Origin: CTSOIL-112 sp964293815
GTDB taxonomy: Bacteria > Pseudomonadota > Gammaproteobacteria > Burkholderiales > Burkholderiaceae
Assembly: GCA_964293815.1 (NCBI GenBank)
Contig: CAXYYC010000002.1
Span: forward strand, 78,184 to 142,183
Length of the DNA: 64,000 nt
Direction: 5' to 3'
Of the stretch, positions 8,358-17,491 are shown piece after piece (position 1 is the first letter of the stretch; each line of letters starts with the position of its first letter). Made by a program: the position numbers and the translations under genes. The notes beneath the pieces were generated by a model. The model was not told where the DNA came from, ran no database searches, and worked only from the letters and a program-made list of their open reading frames with translations.

Positions 8358-8367
8358 AAAGCCTCCT

Positions 8368-9204
8368 TCACCAATGCCACTCCGCAAAAATCCGTGCATA
8401 TTGCCACAGTGCGATGGACGCCGCCGCCATGCTGATAAACGGCCCAAACGGAATGCGTACTCTGCGCAAACCCTGCACATCCACTCCATGCGTAGCGCGC
8501 GCACGCCCCACAAAATGCACACCGCCGCAGATCAAACCCGCCACACAAGCCAATAATAACACCGTCGGCACATGCAGCAGTCCCAGCCACGCGCCAACCG
8601 CAGCCAGCAATTTCGCATCGCCCAAGCCCAATCCGACTTCACCGCGCCACTTCAAATACAACACATGCGGCAAATACAGCAAAACATAGCCCAATGCCGC
8701 GCCCCAAACCGCATCACCCAAACTCACCGGTGCCAACCACGCCCGCAATAACAAGCCCATCCACAGCAAACCGAGGGTCAACACGTCAGGCAATAATTGA
8801 TACAGCGCATCAATCCAGCTCAATACCCACAAACCGTACAAGAAAACAAACAGCGCCAATGCTTTGACACCAATGCCCAATAACGACAGACACACGGCGG
8901 CAATCAACACTGCGCCCAACTCAATCCAAAAATAACGGCGTGGAATCGACGCATGACAAAAGGCACAACGCCCTTTGAGCAAGATAAAACTTATCAGAGG
9001 CACGTTGTGCCACCATCTGAGTGGCGTTTGGCACGACGGACAATGAGACGCCGGCACAGCAATATTAAATATCTCGCGACCATCCGTGTGCTCATGCAGA
9101 ATCTGTAAGGGCAAACGATACACCAGCACATTGGCAAAGCTGCCCAAAGCCGCTGCACACAGCAGTAGCAAGAAATACGAGAGCCAATTCGCCGCCATCG
9201 TCAC
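8368..9204 (-). CDS. pilD: Type IV prepilin peptidase / N-methyltransferase PilD
   Basis: A 278-residue inner-membrane aspartic protease that cuts leader peptides from prepilins and methylates the new N-terminus. It has a cytoplasmic zinc-type cysteine loop, CPSC about 22 residues before CAFCHASIPRRYFWIEL. The two catalytic aspartates are in SWIDALYQLLPDVLTL and in the GLGDAKLLAAVGAWLG motif. There are about eight membrane segments. It overlaps pilC by four bases. Confidence 0.94.
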   Translation of the reverse strand: MTMAANWLSYFLLLLCAAALGSFANVLVYRLPLQILHEHTDGREIFNIAVPASHCPSCQTPLRWWHNVPLISFILLKGRCAFCHASIPRRYFWIELGAVLIAAVCLSLLGIGVKALALFVFLYGLWVLSWIDALYQLLPDVLTLGLLWMGLLLRAWLAPVSLGDAVWGAALGYVLLYLPHVLYLKWRGEVGLGLGDAKLLAAVGAWLGLLHVPTVLLLACVAGLICGGVHFVGRARATHGVDVQGLRRVRIPFGPFISMAAASIALWQYARIFAEWHW

Positions 9205-10466
9205 GCACCACCCATATTCAAAATCGGCAGATACAGTGCGATCACCATAATCGCCACAGTCACACCGACCACAACCACCATGATCGGCTCAATCAACGAG
9301 GACAGACGCTTGATGCCCTGCTCCACCAAAAATTCATTGTGCTGCGCGTGTTGCAACAGCATCGTGGACAGCGAGCCGGACTCTTCGCCGATTTGTACCC
9401 GCTGAATCAAACTCGGCTCAAAAACTGGGTACTGCGTCATCGCCAGTGACAGATTGTGACCATTGAGTACATCCTGAATCACCGCACGAATGGATTGGCG
9501 CATGGTCGCACTGGATACCGTTTGCGCCGAAGTAGCCAGCGCCTGATGCAACGGCACACCCGATTGATACAGCAGTCCCAAGGTGCGTGCGAATTGCGCG
9601 TGCCAAGCCTGCCGCAGCAGGCGACCAATCAGCGGAATCCGCATCCGCCAGCGATCCAAGGCGCCCTGCCACAACGAATGCCGCTCACGCGCCAGCAATA
9701 CGACCAGCAATACGATCAACGCCAGCAAAATCAGCCAATTGTCGCGTATGCCGTGCGATATTTGAATCAATAACTGCGTCAACCACGGCAAACTCCTGCC
9801 CTGACTGCGGTACACCGACTCAAATACTGGCACGATAAAGGTCAAAATCCCGATCCAAACCAAAATCGCGGCCAAGAACACAAAAATCGGATACCACAAC
9901 GCGGTTTGAATCTGCGAACGGATGCGTTGCCGCTGCTCCTGCGAGTGCACGATGTTGCGCAAAACCTCAGACAAACGCCCCGACTCCTCGCCGCTGGCGA
10001 TTAAGTTACAACTCAATTCGTCGAAAATTTTCGGGTGGTGACGCAGCGCAGTATGCAGGTTTTCACCTCGTTCTACGTCCAAACGGATGGTTTGTATGAT
10101 GTTGCGAAAATACGGTTTCGGCTCGCTGTACAACTGCACATCTAAAATACGCAACAGCGGCACACCCGAATCGTACAAAGTCGATAATTCCTGCAAAAAC
10201 CGGGTCACTTCGCGCGTGGACACGCGCCGCAACCACGGCTCACCGGTATGGCGGATGTTCAACGCAATGATGCCGCGCTGATGCAATTGCGCCCGCACCG
10301 CGTCCTTGTCCACGCCATAGAGTACGCCCGATAAATCCTGCCCCGCTCGATTTTGCCCCCGCCAAGCGTAACGCTTCAAGGCTGTAACGGGCTGAGTTAC
10401 AGACTGACCGTGGGCTGAAACTGAGGGCGAGGAGGACATTGGGGCAGTCGGTGGCGCGGTATTCAT
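9201..10466 (-). CDS. pilC: Type IV pilus / type II secretion inner-membrane platform protein PilC
   Basis: A 421-residue GspF/PilC protein with two repeated T2SSF domains (about 85-210 and 290-415). The typical motifs are FLQELSTLYDSGVPLLRIL and FARTLGLLYQSGVPLHQAL, and both domains end in membrane helices. It forms the inner-membrane base that couples the ATPase to pilin assembly. The start is ATG 10466 with AAGGTGATT upstream. The N-terminal 30 residues are Ser/Pro/Thr-rich and variable. It follows pilB by ten bases. Confidence 0.93.
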   Translation of the reverse strand: MNTAPPTAPMSSSPSVSAHGQSVTQPVTALKRYAWRGQNRAGQDLSGVLYGVDKDAVRAQLHQRGIIALNIRHTGEPWLRRVSTREVTRFLQELSTLYDSGVPLLRILDVQLYSEPKPYFRNIIQTIRLDVERGENLHTALRHHPKIFDELSCNLIASGEESGRLSEVLRNIVHSQEQRQRIRSQIQTALWYPIFVFLAAILVWIGILTFIVPVFESVYRSQGRSLPWLTQLLIQISHGIRDNWLILLALIVLLVVLLARERHSLWQGALDRWRMRIPLIGRLLRQAWHAQFARTLGLLYQSGVPLHQALATSAQTVSSATMRQSIRAVIQDVLNGHNLSLAMTQYPVFEPSLIQRVQIGEESGSLSTMLLQHAQHNEFLVEQGIKRLSSLIEPIMVVVVGVTVAIMVIALYLPILNMGGA

Positions 10467-10476
10467 AATCACCTTG

Positions 10477-11721
10477 TTACAATGTCGCCGATATGACTTC
10501 TTCGAGCGAGCTGACGCCCGCCACCACTTTACGCAAACCGGCTTGGCGCAGATTCAAATAGCCTTCTTGTTGCGCCAGTTGGCTGAGTTCTTGCGAAGAA
10601 GCGTTGCGCGCGATCAGCGATTGCATACTTGGTAAAACCGGTACAACCTGAAAAATCCCGATGCGCCCGATGTAGCCCGTACCGTAGCATTGCTCGCAGC
10701 CATTGGGCGCGAATGCTTGCCAATCGGTCTGTCGCGCCTGCGCCGCATCCATGCCTGCGCTTTGCAGCAAATATTCGTCCAACTTGACCGGTGTTTTGCA
10801 CGAGCACAGCCGCCGCACCAAACGCTGCGCCACAATCAGGCTGACTGATGCGGCCACGTTGTACGGCGTCACGCCCATTTGCATCAGCCGCGTGAGCGCC
10901 ATCGTCGCGTCGTTCGTATGTAATGTCGAGAACACCAAATGTCCAGTTTGCGCGGCTTTCACCGCGATATCGGCAGTTTCCAGATCGCGGATTTCACCGA
11001 CCATCAAAATATCGGGGTCTTGGCGCAAAAACGCACGCAAAGCCGTGGCAAACTGCACACCGGCTTTTTCGTTGATGCTCACTTGATTGATGCCGTGCAT
11101 GAAAATTTCCACGGGGTCTTCGACAGTAGAAATATTCACACCCGCGTGGTTGAGCACATTCAGGCAGGCGTACAGCGATACGGTTTTGCCACTGCCGGTC
11201 GGCCCCGTCATCAGCACCATGCCATGCGGGTGCTTGAGCGTTTCCTCCACGATGCGCAACTGTTCCGGCTCGTAACCCAAACCGTACAAATCCAGCGTGG
11301 TATCCTGCGCATTCAAAAAACGCACCACCACTTTTTCACCAAATAGCGTGGGCAAGGTACTGACTCGACAATCCACTGACTGATTCGGCGCGATTGTTAA
11401 TTTCAGCCGCCCGTCCTGCGGCAAACGTTTTTCGGCAATGTCTAACTGCGCCATGATTTTCAAACGCACAGTCAACTGCTCGCGTAAACTCAAATCGGGG
11501 CGCGCGACCTCATGCAGCACGCCATCGATCCGCGCACGAATGCGAAAATCCTCGGCGAACGGTTCAAAATGCACGTCGGATGCACGTTCGCCGACCAAAC
11601 GCACGAGCAAATCCTGAATGTAGCGCACCACGGGCGCATCTTGGACATCAAATGTCTGCGCATCCGATGCCGGCATTAAACCACTCGTACTAACCAGAGA
11701 AACCGAACGAATCACATTCAC
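10477..11721 (-). CDS. pilB: Type IV pilus assembly ATPase PilB / GspE family, short form without N1 domain
   Basis: A 414-residue secretion/pilus motor ATPase. It keeps the N2 domain (DAPVVRYIQDLL, ASDVHFEPF, about 28-95), Walker A GPTGSGKT (173-180), the Asp box and Walker B (ILMVGEIRDLETADIAVKAA), the His box (STLHTNDA) and a C-terminal zinc cysteine region (CSCK and CEQCYG). The 150-residue N1/MshEN domain that full PilB/GspE proteins (about 570 residues) carry is absent. Only 74 bases separate its start from the next gene, so no split fragment is hidden there. MshEN can bind cyclic-di-GMP, so this motor should be insensitive to that signal. It is probably an assembly ATPase; a retraction role is less likely given the operon. 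Confidence 0.88.
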   Translation of the reverse strand: MNVIRSVSLVSTSGLMPASDAQTFDVQDAPVVRYIQDLLVRLVGERASDVHFEPFAEDFRIRARIDGVLHEVARPDLSLREQLTVRLKIMAQLDIAEKRLPQDGRLKLTIAPNQSVDCRVSTLPTLFGEKVVVRFLNAQDTTLDLYGLGYEPEQLRIVEETLKHPHGMVLMTGPTGSGKTVSLYACLNVLNHAGVNISTVEDPVEIFMHGINQVSINEKAGVQFATALRAFLRQDPDILMVGEIRDLETADIAVKAAQTGHLVFSTLHTNDATMALTRLMQMGVTPYNVAASVSLIVAQRLVRRLCSCKTPVKLDEYLLQSAGMDAAQARQTDWQAFAPNGCEQCYGTGYIGRIGIFQVVPVLPSMQSLIARNASSQELSQLAQQEGYLNLRQAGLRKVVAGVSSLEEVISATL

Positions 11722-11795
11722 GGCATTTTCCTATGAGTCCATCAATCTATGAGTCAATCAATCATCACGCAAATAATGCTTCATCCGCCTGCATG

Positions 11796-13076
11796 TCAAT
11801 GCGACGAAGCTTTTTTATGATTTAAGCGAAACAGCCGCGCACTGCGCACGCCCTGCTCATCCACATGTACCACTTCCACCACGCAGTCGTTAAAACGCAA
11901 ACTGACCTGCGCATCGGGAATGTCTTGTAATTCTTCTAAAATCAAACCGTTGAGCGTTTTTGGCCCATCCAGCGGGAAATGCAGTTTCAGACGGCGGTTG
12001 ATCTCACGCAACGATGTACCGGCATCCAACACCACCGAACCATCCGCGCCCCACGCGGTGCGACTTTGTCCGCCATGACCGGCCGAAGTAAACTCACCGA
12101 CCATTTCCTCAACGATGTCCTCCATCGTCAAAATCCCCAACACCTCGCTGTATTCATCCACCACCACGCCGAGGCGTTGTTTATCTTCTTGAAAATGTTG
12201 CAATTGCTCAAAAATTGCGGTTTCGGACGGAATGAAATACGGCTTGCTCAGGCTGTTGCGAATTTCATCGACGGTCAAAGAGCCGTCTTCCAAGTGATGC
12301 AAGGCTTTGCGGATGTGGAAAATCCCAAGGATGTTGTTCAATTCGCCGTCGTACACCGGTAATTTATTGTGGTAACAAGTGACCAATTGATGGCGCAGAG
12401 TGTCAATATCGTCATTGATATTGAGCGCTTCGATTTTCGAGCGCGGCGTCATCAAATCATTAACCTCAACTTCCTCTAAATCGAACAAATTGACCAGAAT
12501 GCTTTTGTGCTTTTTCGGCATCAGCGGCGTTTGTTCCAGTACCAGCGCACGGATTTCTTCATTCGAGAGCGTCTCTTCGTCCGGCTTTGGATTAATGCGC
12601 AGTAGGCGCAAAATCGCATTGGCAAACAGATTGGTGAACCACACCAGCGGCGAGAGCACGGTGAGTAAGGGCTTGAGGATAAAACTCACCGGAAAGGCGA
12701 TTTTTTCGGGATAGGCCGCACCGACCACTTTCGGCGCCAACTCACTGAAAATAATGATCGCAAAGGAAATTAGACCGGCGGCAATCGACAGCGCGTATTG
12801 ATTATTGCCCCAGTAGTGCGCGGCAATCGCACCGGAAAACATAGCGGACACGGTATTGATGACATTATTGCCAATCAAAATCACACCCAGCAAACGCTCG
12901 GTCTGATCGAGCAAAGCCTGCGTGCGTTTCGCACCGCGATGACCCTGTTTGGCCAAATGTCGCAGGCGAAAACGATTGATCGCCATCATCGAGGTCTCAG
13001 AAATAGAGAAAAACCCCGACATCGCCAGTAATAAAACCAAAATTAAAATCTGCGCCCAAATGGGAAGTTCTGTCAT
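11796..13076 (-). CDS. HlyC/CorC family membrane protein (CorB/YfjD type) with DUF21 and CBS domains
   Basis: A 426-residue protein with an N-terminal DUF21 membrane domain (about 1-140; FSISETSMMAINRFRLRHLA, GNNVINTVSA, ELAPKVVGAAYPEKIA), a pair of CBS domains (about 190-330; LMTPRSKIEALN, GVVDEYSEVLGILTMEDIVEEMVGEF) and a C-terminal transporter-associated CorC_HlyC domain. Family members are linked to Mg2+ or Co2+ homeostasis. The old haemolysin name is misleading. It lies between ispB and pilB on the same strand, as in other Burkholderiales. Confidence 0.9.
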   Translation of the reverse strand: MTELPIWAQILILVLLLAMSGFFSISETSMMAINRFRLRHLAKQGHRGAKRTQALLDQTERLLGVILIGNNVINTVSAMFSGAIAAHYWGNNQYALSIAAGLISFAIIIFSELAPKVVGAAYPEKIAFPVSFILKPLLTVLSPLVWFTNLFANAILRLLRINPKPDEETLSNEEIRALVLEQTPLMPKKHKSILVNLFDLEEVEVNDLMTPRSKIEALNINDDIDTLRHQLVTCYHNKLPVYDGELNNILGIFHIRKALHHLEDGSLTVDEIRNSLSKPYFIPSETAIFEQLQHFQEDKQRLGVVVDEYSEVLGILTMEDIVEEMVGEFTSAGHGGQSRTAWGADGSVVLDAGTSLREINRRLKLHFPLDGPKTLNGLILEELQDIPDAQVSLRFNDCVVEVVHVDEQGVRSARLFRLNHKKASSH

Positions 13077-13153
13077 AGTGTGTGCGTCACCTTAAAGTTC
13101 ACCGATGCGAAATCATCATACCTGCTCGTCAACGCATCTGCCTTGTACCTGCC

Positions 13154-14152
13154 TTATACATTACGCGCCAGCGAGTAATCCGCCAGATCGAGTAAGGTTT
13201 GCTTGAACTCAGATTTTGGTAAAAAGTCCAACGCCGCTTTCGCCGCCGCCACTTCACGCTCAGCTTTTTGATGTGTGTAATCCAACGCACCTTTTGACTT
13301 GATCGCATTCAAAATCGTCGTGAAATCCGAATGCGCTTGGTCAATACCACCGTTTTCAATTGCCGTGCGCACCATGACTTTCTCCGCGTCAGAACCATTT
13401 TCCAACACATAAATCAGCGGCAAAGTTGGTTTACCCTCGCGCAAATCATCACCCACATTTTTACCCAAAACCGCCGTGTCGCCCGCGTAGTCCAAAATAT
13501 CATCGGCCAACTGGAACGCCGCGCCCAGATGACGACCGTAGGCCGCACACGCCTCTTCCTGCGCCGCATCACAACCGCTCATCACCGCCGCCAACTGCGC
13601 CGACGCCTCAAACAAACGCGCGGTTTTGTAATGAATCACCTGCATATAACGCGCCTCTGTCACATCGGGATCATGCACATTGAGCAACTGCAACACCTCG
13701 CCCTCGGCGATCACATTCGTCGCATCGGCCAAAATCTCCATCACGCGCATATTCTGCACGCTGACCATCATCTGAAACGAACGCGAATACAAAAAGTCCC
13801 CGACCAAAACACTGGCCGCATTACCAAACATCGCATTCGCCGTCTGACGCCCACGACGCAAATCCGACTCGTCCACCACATCATCATGTAACAGCGTCGA
13901 GGTATGAATAAACTCCACCACCGCCGCCAGTGTGAGCGCCGAATGCGGACAATCGTTTTGCAACGCGCGCGTGAGCAACAGATGAATCGCAGGACGCAAA
14001 CGCTTACCGCCCGCCGAAATCAAATACTCAGAAATCTGATTGACCAGCGGCACTTCCGAATGCAGCGTTTGTCGAATCACCGCATTGAGTTGATCCATAT
14101 CGGGGCGAATCGCCGCCAATACATCTTTTTTTGCTTGTTCTTGTGTCACCAT
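13154..14152 (-). CDS. ispB: Octaprenyl diphosphate synthase
   Basis: A 332-residue trans-prenyltransferase making the ubiquinone side chain. It has both aspartate-rich metal motifs, LLHDDVVDESDLRRG (about 90) and QLADDILDYAG (about 220), and the GGKRLRPAIHLL substrate motif. The open frame reaches 14278, but ATG 14152 (MVTQEQAKK) fits the family start. Upstream is the divergent region shared with mutL. The chain length (octa versus other) cannot be read from sequence alone. Confidence 0.92.
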   Translation of the reverse strand: MVTQEQAKKDVLAAIRPDMDQLNAVIRQTLHSEVPLVNQISEYLISAGGKRLRPAIHLLLTRALQNDCPHSALTLAAVVEFIHTSTLLHDDVVDESDLRRGRQTANAMFGNAASVLVGDFLYSRSFQMMVSVQNMRVMEILADATNVIAEGEVLQLLNVHDPDVTEARYMQVIHYKTARLFEASAQLAAVMSGCDAAQEEACAAYGRHLGAAFQLADDILDYAGDTAVLGKNVGDDLREGKPTLPLIYVLENGSDAEKVMVRTAIENGGIDQAHSDFTTILNAIKSKGALDYTHQKAEREVAAAKAALDFLPKSEFKQTLLDLADYSLARNV

Positions 14153-14361
14153 TGTCAATCGTATCCCGTCAAAAGTATTACACCGAAACGTATTATACAA
14201 GAGCGCCACGCAAAATAGCGTGACACCGACACGCTTTACAAAAGAATTTTCACACCCGACGCGCGCATCCATCAGCATAAAATCAACAAGCAGGCTAAAA
14301 TGTGACCGACACAGTCAAAATGACAACATCCTACAAAACCCCTCGAAAAACCACACAAACC

Positions 14362-16290
14362 ATGAAAATCCGCCTCGCTCCGCAACGCGACATCATCCAG
14401 CTATCCGACCAGCTCATCAGCCAAATTGCCGCCGGCGAGGTGGTGGAGCGGCCTGCTTCGGTGGTCAAGGAGTTACTGGAAAACGCGCTCGATGCGGGCG
14501 CGACCGACATCACTTTGCGTTTGCTCGATGGCGGCAAAACGCTGATCGAAATCTCGGACAATGGCTGCGGCATATCAGCCGAGCAGTTGCCTTTGGCGGT
14601 GACGCGCCACGCGACCAGCAAAATTCGCTCACTGGACGAACTGGAGCACGTTGAGTCGATGGGTTTTCGCGGCGAGGCGCTCGCCTCAATCGCCTCGGTA
14701 TCGAATATGCGCGTTTCCTCGCGCACCGATGCCTCAACGCACGCCAGTTGTATCGAAAACCACAGTGGTGCATGGCAGGTTTCGGCAACAGCGGGCGGTG
14801 TCGGCACGCGGATTGAGGTGGCGAATTTGTATTTCAACACACCCGCGCGGCGCAAATTTCTGAAAACCGATGCGACCGAGTACTCGCATTGTGCCGAGGT
14901 GTTTACCCGTATCGCGCTGGCGAATCCGCATTGCACCTTCAAACTGCATCATCAGGGCAAAGTCAACGCCCACTATCCGGCAACCGATTGGCAAAACCGC
15001 ATTCAGGACGTGTTGGCCAACCAACTCCCCGAAAACCTCATTTGGCTGTCTGAAAACAGTGGCGAATTGAACATCAGCGGGCTGGTTTTTCCTGCCGACG
15101 CGGCACGCGCGCGCGCTGATACGCAGTATGCGTATGTGAATCAACGTTTTGTGCGTGACAAGGTGGTCAATCACGCGATTCGCGCCGCCTACGCCGACAT
15201 TTTGCACCATCAGCGTCATCCCGCGTTTGTGCTGTTTCTCGACATTCCCGCGCACAGCGTGGACGTGAACGTGCATCCGGCGAAAACCGAGGTGCGCTTT
15301 CGCGACAGCGGCGCGGTGCACCAGTTCATCAGCCACAGTTTGAAAAAAGCTTTGGCGCAAACAGCCGCACAGCGCACGGCGCATTTTGCTACGCCGATCC
15401 ATCATGAATCAGCGCAAACTGTCAACACCAACGGTACAGCACCAGCGTCACTAAGTGATGACGCACACGCAGGCTCAGCCAATCCATCATCCAATCCCGC
15501 GCCAAACCAACCATTCCGCCCGCAGAGCCAACAAAATTTACCGCTGTCGCAAAACGTGCGCAGTTATTTGGAGCTATTGCGCCAATCCGAGCCGCTCAAA
15601 CCCTTGCCGCCGAGCATCGTGGACGAACACAGTGCGCACAATGCGTCAACAGTGCCAACACCGTCAGCCAACGCCCACACAGCGCATGAGGCGCACAGCG
15701 ATCATCCGCTGGGATTCGCGCTGGCGCAGATTCACGGCGTGTATATTTTGGCGCAAAACAGCCACGGCGCGGTGCTGGTGGACATGCACGCCGCGCATGA
15801 GCGCATCATGTACGAGCGGCTCAAATGCGCACTGGATGAGCAGGACTTGGCCAAACAAGAGTTGCTAATTCCGCTGAGTTTCTCCGCCAATCCAGTGGAA
15901 ATGGCGACCTTGGGCGAGCCGGAAAGCGCGACGGTATTAAGCCAAATTGGGCTGAATATGTCGCCATTGGGCGCGCAAGAAATCGCCATCCGCAGTGTGC
16001 CGGCACTCATCAAACAAGCCGATGCCATCGAATTGGCGCGCGCAGTATTGGCCGACATTGCACAATTAGGCGCCAGCCAAGTGCTGACCGAGCGGCGCAA
16101 TGAACTGCTCGGCACGCTCGCCTGTCATGGCGCGGTGCGCGCGAACCGTCAATTGACACTGCCGGAAATGAACCAGTTGCTGCGCGACATGGAAGCGACC
16201 GAGCGCGCCAATCAATGCAATCATGGCCGCCCGACGTGGGTGCAACTCTCCATGAAGCAGTTGGACGCCTTATTCATGCGCGGGCAATAA
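14362..16290 (+). CDS. mutL: DNA mismatch repair protein MutL, endonuclease type
   Basis: A 642-residue MutL from ATG 14362. In-frame starts at 14302 (GTG) and 14341 are possible; none has a strong ribosome site. The N-terminal GHKL ATPase has NALDAGAT, DNGCGI, RHATSKI and GFRGEALASIASV. A Ser/Pro-rich linker spans about 350-450. The C-terminal domain carries DMHAAHERIMYE (about 474-485), which fits the DQHA(X2)E(X4)E metal motif of nicking MutL proteins, plus ACHGAV and CNHGRP (about 619-624). E. coli MutL lacks this motif and relies on MutH. This protein should therefore nick DNA itself. Confidence 0.94.
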   Translation: MKIRLAPQRDIIQLSDQLISQIAAGEVVERPASVVKELLENALDAGATDITLRLLDGGKTLIEISDNGCGISAEQLPLAVTRHATSKIRSLDELEHVESMGFRGEALASIASVSNMRVSSRTDASTHASCIENHSGAWQVSATAGGVGTRIEVANLYFNTPARRKFLKTDATEYSHCAEVFTRIALANPHCTFKLHHQGKVNAHYPATDWQNRIQDVLANQLPENLIWLSENSGELNISGLVFPADAARARADTQYAYVNQRFVRDKVVNHAIRAAYADILHHQRHPAFVLFLDIPAHSVDVNVHPAKTEVRFRDSGAVHQFISHSLKKALAQTAAQRTAHFATPIHHESAQTVNTNGTAPASLSDDAHAGSANPSSNPAPNQPFRPQSQQNLPLSQNVRSYLELLRQSEPLKPLPPSIVDEHSAHNASTVPTPSANAHTAHEAHSDHPLGFALAQIHGVYILAQNSHGAVLVDMHAAHERIMYERLKCALDEQDLAKQELLIPLSFSANPVEMATLGEPESATVLSQIGLNMSPLGAQEIAIRSVPALIKQADAIELARAVLADIAQLGASQVLTERRNELLGTLACHGAVRANRQLTLPEMNQLLRDMEATERANQCNHGRPTWVQLSMKQLDALFMRGQ

Positions 16291-16349
16291 GTCACTGCTC
16301 TGCCAAACGGATGAAATAAAAAACCACCGTCGGCGACATTTTTCAAAGC

Positions 16350-16360
16350 ACGCTATAATC
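16350..16360 (+). promoter_or_regulatory. Candidate -10 box for folP
   Basis: A perfect TATAAT lies in ACGCTATAATCTGCG near 16354-16359, about 90 bases before the folP start and just after the mutL end. The -35 region is not obvious. Confidence 0.45.
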
Positions 16361-16393
16361 TGCGCCATTGATTTTAACCAATTAACCAAGAAT

Positions 16394-16442
16394 GGAAACA
16401 CGGAAAAACCCCTGCCGTCTGGTTGGGTTGTTTCATGTTTCC
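16394..16442. repeat. Imperfect palindrome related to the btuB leader arms
   Basis: GGAAACACGGAAAAACCC at the left pairs with GGGTTGTTTCATGTTTCC at the right, enclosing CTGCCGTCTGGTT. The arms closely match the 2242-2272 and 2482-2512 arms of the btuB leader, here brought together as a single short hairpin. It sits between the putative folP promoter and the folP start, so it would be in the folP 5' untranslated RNA. Confidence 0.75.
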
Positions 16443-16445
16443 TAA

Positions 16446-17384
16446 ATGATGCAGAACACGATGCACCACAATACGCAACCCTTAGCCGAGCATTCGAGTG
16501 CGCCGATTTGGCAATGCGGCCGCTATTCTCTGGAACTCTCACGTCCCTACATCATGGGCATTTTGAACATGACGCCGGATTCGTTTTCGGACGGCGGCGA
16601 ATACTTTGACCCGCAATTGGCGATTGCGCGCGCGCACCAGATGATCGCCGATGGCGCAGACATCATTGATATTGGTGGCGAGTCAACTCGCCCGAATGCG
16701 CCCAAAGTCTGCACCTGCGAGGAACTGCGGCGCATTTTGCCCGCCATCGAAGCCTTGATGGACTGCGGCGTGCCATTGTCGATTGACACGCAAAAACCCT
16801 ACGTCATGCGCGAGGTTCTGAGCATCGGCGTGGACATCATCAATGACATCAACGGTTTTAACAGCCCCGTCGCCATTGACGCGGTCGCCGACAGCAACGC
16901 AGGGCTGTGCATCATGCACATGCAAGGCACGCCACAAGACATGCAGGCCGACCCGCATTACACTGATGTGGTCGCCGAAATCGCTCAATTTTTGGGCAAA
17001 CAGGTTCAGCGCCTGATGACCGCAGGCGTGGCGCGCGAACGCATGTGCCTCGACCCGGGATTTGGCTTTGGCAAAACATTGGCACACAATCAGATGCTGA
17101 TGCAACATTTGCCCCAATTATCTGGCAAACACGCTTTGCCGCTGCTGGTTGGCGTTTCGCGCAAACGCATGATCGGCGCGATTACCGGACGCGACCAGGC
17201 CGCCGAGCGTGTGTCCGGCAGCGTTGCCGCCGCGCTGTGGGCGCTGCAACACGGCGCACACATCGTACGCGTACATGATGTGGCGCAAACGGTAGATGCC
17301 ATTCGCACTTGGCAATTCTTCGAATCAAATTCCGCGAATCAGCGTGATCACCAAAAAATCAGCACAAACGCCCTGCGCGCGTGA
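16446..17384 (+). CDS. folP: Dihydropteroate synthase
   Basis: Condenses 6-hydroxymethyl-dihydropterin diphosphate with p-aminobenzoate in folate synthesis; it is the sulfonamide target. A 312-residue TIM barrel with MGILNMTPDSFSDGG (about 37-51), DIIDIGGESTRPNA, SIDTQKPYVM, NDINGFN, MHMQGTPQDMQ and DPGFGFGKTLAHN. The first 25 residues are extra compared with E. coli, and no ribosome site precedes the tandem ATGs at 16446 and 16449, so the start is uncertain. It is followed by glmM, as in many proteobacteria. Confidence 0.95.
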   Translation: MMQNTMHHNTQPLAEHSSAPIWQCGRYSLELSRPYIMGILNMTPDSFSDGGEYFDPQLAIARAHQMIADGADIIDIGGESTRPNAPKVCTCEELRRILPAIEALMDCGVPLSIDTQKPYVMREVLSIGVDIINDINGFNSPVAIDAVADSNAGLCIMHMQGTPQDMQADPHYTDVVAEIAQFLGKQVQRLMTAGVARERMCLDPGFGFGKTLAHNQMLMQHLPQLSGKHALPLLVGVSRKRMIGAITGRDQAAERVSGSVAAALWALQHGAHIVRVHDVAQTVDAIRTWQFFESNSANQRDHQKISTNALRA

Positions 17385-17491
17385 CAGTCACCCCCTGCTT
17401 GTGAAATAATGTCGCATTGTCTGCGCGGCATTGTGTTTTGTATGCACCATCCGCGTTGACCCAAAAAAACACAACCACCATAGGACACATC

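Noticed and set aside
14734..15405. Long reading frame antisense to mutL
   Set aside because: It lies fully within the conserved mutL coding region and has an Arg-, His- and Val-rich composition typical of shadow frames.
16410..16420. GCCGTCTG resembling the Neisseria DNA uptake sequence
   Set aside because: Only one clear copy of the core is seen, within the folP hairpin. Uptake sequences occur in hundreds of copies, so I treat it as coincidence.
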